Of a DNA stretch of 40,681 nt, positions 38,257-40,681 are shown piece after piece (position 1 is the stretch's first letter; the number at the start of each line of letters is the position of its first letter). The notes beneath the pieces were generated by a model. It did no database searches and was not told where the DNA came from. It saw only the letters and a list, made by a program, of their open reading frames with translations. The position numbers were made by a program, and so were the translations under genes. Source of the DNA: Oscillatoriales cyanobacterium SM2_2_1 (GTDB lineage: Bacteria; Cyanobacteriota; Cyanobacteriia; Pseudanabaenales; Pseudanabaenaceae); the NCBI GenBank assembly GCA_012031145.1, contig JAAUUH010000014.1, forward strand, positions 1-40,681. Direction: 5' to 3'.

Positions 38257-39045
38257 TCGCTGCACCGGGGTACTGCAGACCCGGCAAGGTAGTCCTGTGC
38301 GTCGAAACACCCAGGACTGGCTAAGGTAGTTACCGCGATCGCCCGCCACATCTTGGAAATTGCTAAATGTCGTTCCGCCCTGGGTAATGCCATCACCTAA
38401 CACCCGCAAGATCGCCCCATGCAGGCGATCGCAGGTAGCTTGATCCAGATCGGTAGCCGCAACTTCTGGATAAATACCCGCCAAAAATAGAGCTTCGTCA
38501 GCGTAAATGTTGCCTAGTCCCGCCACGACTGCCTGATCCAGTAGCGTGGACTTAATGGCCCGGCGTGATCGCTGCCAACGCTGCCACAGATAGTACCCAT
38601 TGACCAACGGATCGAAGGGCTCCCGCCCCAACCGCGCCAGACCGGAAACGATCGCCTCCGGTTGACTGCCCGGGGGAACCCCCCACACCTGCCCAAAGGT
38701 ACGCTGATCCTCAAATCGCAATTCCCGTTCCTGTCCCTGCCAAGTAACATACAACCGCAGTCGCGTATGGCGATGCAGCGGCTCATCCGGCGCACACCAC
38801 CGCAGCGCCCCCGTCATCCGCAAATGCACTACCAGCTGCCGATCCCCCGTCAGTTGACCAATGAGATACTTGCCACGCCGTCCCCACCTCACAAAGGACT
38901 GCCCCACCAGCCATAACCACAGTTCTGACTCTGTAGGATGGGCTAGTGTGGGCGATCGCCGCACCTCACCCCCGATGATTTGCCCCCCACAGGTCGTACG
39001 GTTCAGGCCGCGACAGACTGTTTCAACTTCCGGCAGCTCAGGCAC
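38200..39045 (-). CDS. mutM: Formamidopyrimidine-DNA glycosylase
   Basis: 281 residues. Removes 8-oxoguanine and formamidopyrimidines and nicks the strand. N-terminal catalytic Pro-Glu in MPELPEVET, the GRRGKYL lysine region, HLRMTGAL, the helix-two-turn-helix GLGNIYADEALF, and a C-terminal zinc finger CRVC...CPQC. Normal length. It converges on menI with a 57-bp overlap, so the end of one of the two is under dual constraint. Confidence 0.95.
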   Translation of the reverse strand: MPELPEVETVCRGLNRTTCGGQIIGGEVRRSPTLAHPTESELWLWLVGQSFVRWGRRGKYLIGQLTGDRQLVVHLRMTGALRWCAPDEPLHRHTRLRLYVTWQGQERELRFEDQRTFGQVWGVPPGSQPEAIVSGLARLGREPFDPLVNGYYLWQRWQRSRRAIKSTLLDQAVVAGLGNIYADEALFLAGIYPEVAATDLDQATCDRLHGAILRVLGDGITQGGTTFSNFQDVAGDRGNYLSQSWVFRRTGLPCRVCSTPVQRLRVGGRSTHFCPQCQPRP

Positions 39046-39141
39046 AGACTACCAACCCCCAACTCAAACGACTCAAATTTGATATTTTCTCCATTGCGGC
39101 AATGGAACCACTCCTTAATTTCTCTCAGCAAGAGAAATGAA

Positions 39142-39170
39142 AGCCACCTAGGAGTGATTCCTAGGTGGCT
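39142..39170 (-). terminator. Rho-independent terminator of the tiny transcription unit
   Basis: Perfect 12-bp stem AGCCACCTAGGA/TCCTAGGTGGCT with a 5-base loop. On the minus strand it is followed by a T-rich TTTCATTTCTCT, then a second 7-bp hairpin (TTTCTCT/AGAGAAA, 39119-39137). It ends transcripts from the 39.42 kb promoter before they reach mutM. Confidence 0.7.
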
Positions 39171-39288
39171 TCAGTAATTTCAAGCAAATAGAATCAATCT
39201 AATGGGTGCTGACAAGCAATGGGGCAGTACTCGTAAAAGAGGAAGTAGCCTCTTCTTCCGAAATTGGAAGCTCTAAATTAATTGAGGA

Positions 39289-39360
39289 TTAAGCCCCAAC
39301 CATCCCTAGAACTAACTGAGCACCCACACGTTTACCAGGTTTACTACTGTCTGATGGCAT
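39289..39360 (-). CDS. Very short frame (23 residues) with strong ribosome-binding site
   Basis: ATG 39360 is preceded by AGGAGG at an ideal 8-base spacing, the best Shine-Dalgarno sequence in the window. The frame codes for 23 residues (MPSDSSKPGKR..., basic, ending in a hydrophobic LGMVGA). After the TAA at 39289-39291 the same frame runs on for 29 codons (SSINLELPISEEEA...) to a TAG at 39199, just before the terminator. Either a tiny peptide is made, or one base change hides a 53-residue protein, or the transcript is an RNA gene. No family recognised. Confidence 0.5.
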   Translation of the reverse strand: MPSDSSKPGKRVGAQLVLGMVGA

Positions 39361-39423
39361 GGGCATCACCTCCTGCTTCCTAATCGGTTTGTTGAATGTG
39401 GTTAAGAACCACTGTGCATAAAA

Positions 39424-39453
39424 AATATAGCCCAACTCAGCACAATCACACAA
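39424..39453 (-). promoter_or_regulatory. Sigma70-type promoter for the tiny transcription unit
   Basis: Minus strand TTGTGT (39453-39448), an 18-base spacer, and TATATT (39429-39424). Transcription would start near 39417, leaving a leader of about 55 bases to ATG 39360. The position, with the Shine-Dalgarno sequence and terminator, makes a complete gene-sized unit of about 280 nt. Confidence 0.55.
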
Positions 39454-39534
39454 GCCCCATAAAAACCACACTCAAGGTGTCCCCATTTTTGATTAAGATA
39501 CTAAGCGACAGGAAACCGACAGTCGCAACCATTC

Positions 39535-40482
39535 ATGGCCAACCTAAAACTTATTCGTGATCGCATCGCCAGCGTTAAAAATACTCGCAAGATTACTGAA
39601 GCCATGCGGCTCGTTGCCGCTGCCAAGGTGCGCCGTGCCCAGCAGCAAGTTTTGGCTACCCGACCCTTTGCAGATCGCCTGGCCCAAGTGCTTTACCGCC
39701 TCCAAAGCCGGATCAAGTTTGATGAAATTAGCCTCCCTCTCCTTGATGTTCGACCCGTTAACACCGTTGGCATTCTTGTGATTTCGGGCGATCGCGGTCT
39801 CTGTGGCGGCTACAACACCAATGTAATTCGCCGCGCCGAGCAGCGGGCTCAAGAACTGAGGGAACAGGGTTTAAGCTACACATTCATTTTGGTGGGGCGC
39901 AAGGCAGTTCAGTATTTTAGCCGCCGGAATCAGCCGATCTCCGCCCAGTTCACCAACCTCCCCCAAGTCCCTACTGCCGAGGAAGCCAATCGTCTTGGGG
40001 ATGAACTGGTGTCCGCTTTTTTGGCGGGGGGAATTGACCGGGCTGAACTGATTTACACCCGTTTTGTTTCCTTAATTAGCTCTCGCCCCGTAGTGCAAAC
40101 TGTTCTTCCCCTTGAGACTCAGGGTCTGGAGCCCAAGGATGATGAAATTTTCCGCCTGATCGTCCGTGAAGGCAAATTTCAGGTGGAGCGGGAAACGGCC
40201 GAAACCACGGTACGGGAAGTGCCTAAGGAACTCATCTTTGAGCAGGAGCCGACCCAAATCCTTGAGGCCCTGTTGCCCCTGTACCTAGCCAACCAATTGT
40301 TGCGGGCTATGCAAGAATCAGCGGCCAGCGAGTTGGCTTCCCGAATGACTGCCATGAGTAATGCCAGCGACAATGCCGTGGAACTGGCCAAAAACCTGAC
40401 CTTGCAGTACAACAAAGCTCGCCAAGCCGCCATTACCCAAGAAATTTTGGAAGTTGTGGGCGGTGCCTCCGCGCTGACCTAG
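39535..40482 (+). CDS. atpC: ATP synthase subunit gamma
   Basis: 315 residues. The central shaft of CF1-type ATP synthase. The N-terminal helix ([23 protein letters not shown]) and C-terminal helix ([20 protein letters not shown]) form the coiled coil. The insertion of roughly 30-40 residues seen in photosynthetic gamma subunits is present in the middle (around SARPVVQ...EDDEIF-like region), but I see no regulatory cysteine pair, as usual in cyanobacteria. It is not next to atpA: it stands alone with its own upstream region, followed after 8 bp by ycf54. Confidence 0.95.
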   Translation: MANLKLIRDRIASVKNTRKITEAMRLVAAAKVRRAQQQVLATRPFADRLAQVLYRLQSRIKFDEISLPLLDVRPVNTVGILVISGDRGLCGGYNTNVIRRAEQRAQELREQGLSYTFILVGRKAVQYFSRRNQPISAQFTNLPQVPTAEEANRLGDELVSAFLAGGIDRAELIYTRFVSLISSRPVVQTVLPLETQGLEPKDDEIFRLIVREGKFQVERETAETTVREVPKELIFEQEPTQILEALLPLYLANQLLRAMQESAASELASRMTAMSNASDNAVELAKNLTLQYNKARQAAITQEILEVVGGASALT

Positions 40483-40490
40483 GGTCTTTT

Positions 40491-40681
40491 ATGGCAACCT
40501 ACCATTTTGTTGCTGCTAGCCAGCATTTTCTGTGTCAGGAAGAACGCGCGCCCCTGCAAGAAACCTTGGCGGAACGACGACGAAACTATCGCGATCGCGG
40601 CAAGGAGATAGATTTTTGGTTTCTTGCGCATTGCCACTTTTTTGGAGCGTTCAAGAGTTGGCAGTGGTGACGAACCCCAAT
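40491..40681 (+). CDS. ycf54: Ycf54 family protein (frameshifted, 3' part beyond window)
   Basis: Ycf54 is needed for the Mg-protoporphyrin IX monomethyl ester cyclase step in chlorophyll synthesis. The first 43 residues (TYHFVAASQHFL, LAERRRNYRDRGKEIDFW) match the family closely. After DFWFL the frame breaks: the literal frame stops at a TGA at 40668. One surplus T in the T6 run 40638-40643 restores FLE, and one surplus base near 40650-40656 restores an ELA stretch and a following AVVTNPN. Two insertions within 20 bp at the very end of the window suggest poor data there. Confidence 0.8.

Overview
The window is chromosomal DNA from a beta-cyanobacterium. The evidence is the very frequent HIP1 octamer GCGATCGC, a carboxysome shell gene (ccmP), a plastid-type gap2, a high-light-inducible protein gene, phylloquinone (menI) and chlorophyll-cyclase (ycf54) genes, and a gamma ATP synthase gene of the photosynthetic type. 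Most of it is housekeeping DNA. Genes lie in short operons on both strands. No tRNA, rRNA, CRISPR array, complete insertion sequence or prophage was seen.

Layout. 1-2.1 kb (minus): an LprI-like fragment, bolA, an EAL phosphodiesterase and a UspA protein. 2.2-5.2 kb (plus): a cysteine synthase-like gene, trpA and a CofE-like gene. 5.2-8.6 kb (plus): an AT-richer two-gene cassette. It encodes a ketoacyl synthase III fused to a heme-oxygenase-like diiron oxidase domain, plus an unrecognised partner. This is the best candidate here for an undescribed biosynthetic system. 8.6-14.8 kb: ccmP, accA, rdgB, a [2Fe-2S] ferredoxin, a ComB-family gene, a methyltransferase, gap2 and coaE. 14.8-15.2 kb: a nest of small repeats that look like miniature mobile elements. 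15.3-22.9 kb: def, recR, small hypothetical genes, lpxA, valS and a BtuF-like protein. 23.3-28.8 kb: a 50-residue small-protein gene, nagZ, a GerMN protein, a NYN nuclease, and a radical SAM plus glycosyltransferase pair. 28.9-33.3 kb (minus): the str operon rpsL-rpsG-fusA-tufA. 33.7-40.7 kb: hli, a signal-peptide helical-repeat protein, a CIRCE-controlled groEL without groES, bcp-menI, mutM, a tiny complete transcription unit with a 23-codon frame, and atpC(gamma)-ycf54.

Sequence quality. Five otherwise well-conserved genes (accA, the methyltransferase, coaE, nagZ, ycf54) are each interrupted by one or two single-base indels, several of them in or next to homopolymers. Two of these genes should be essential. 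The simplest reading is residual sequencing or assembly indels rather than gene decay, so those genes are annotated as single loci with the slip positions marked.

Three small genes were found by reading the intergenic DNA directly: hli at 33760-33912, a 50-residue gene at 23350-23502, and the 23-codon frame at 39289-39360. Two short arrays at 19.0 and 33.5 kb share an exact 20-bp period and the unit ending ATGTGCA. They look like orphaned transposase-binding ends.
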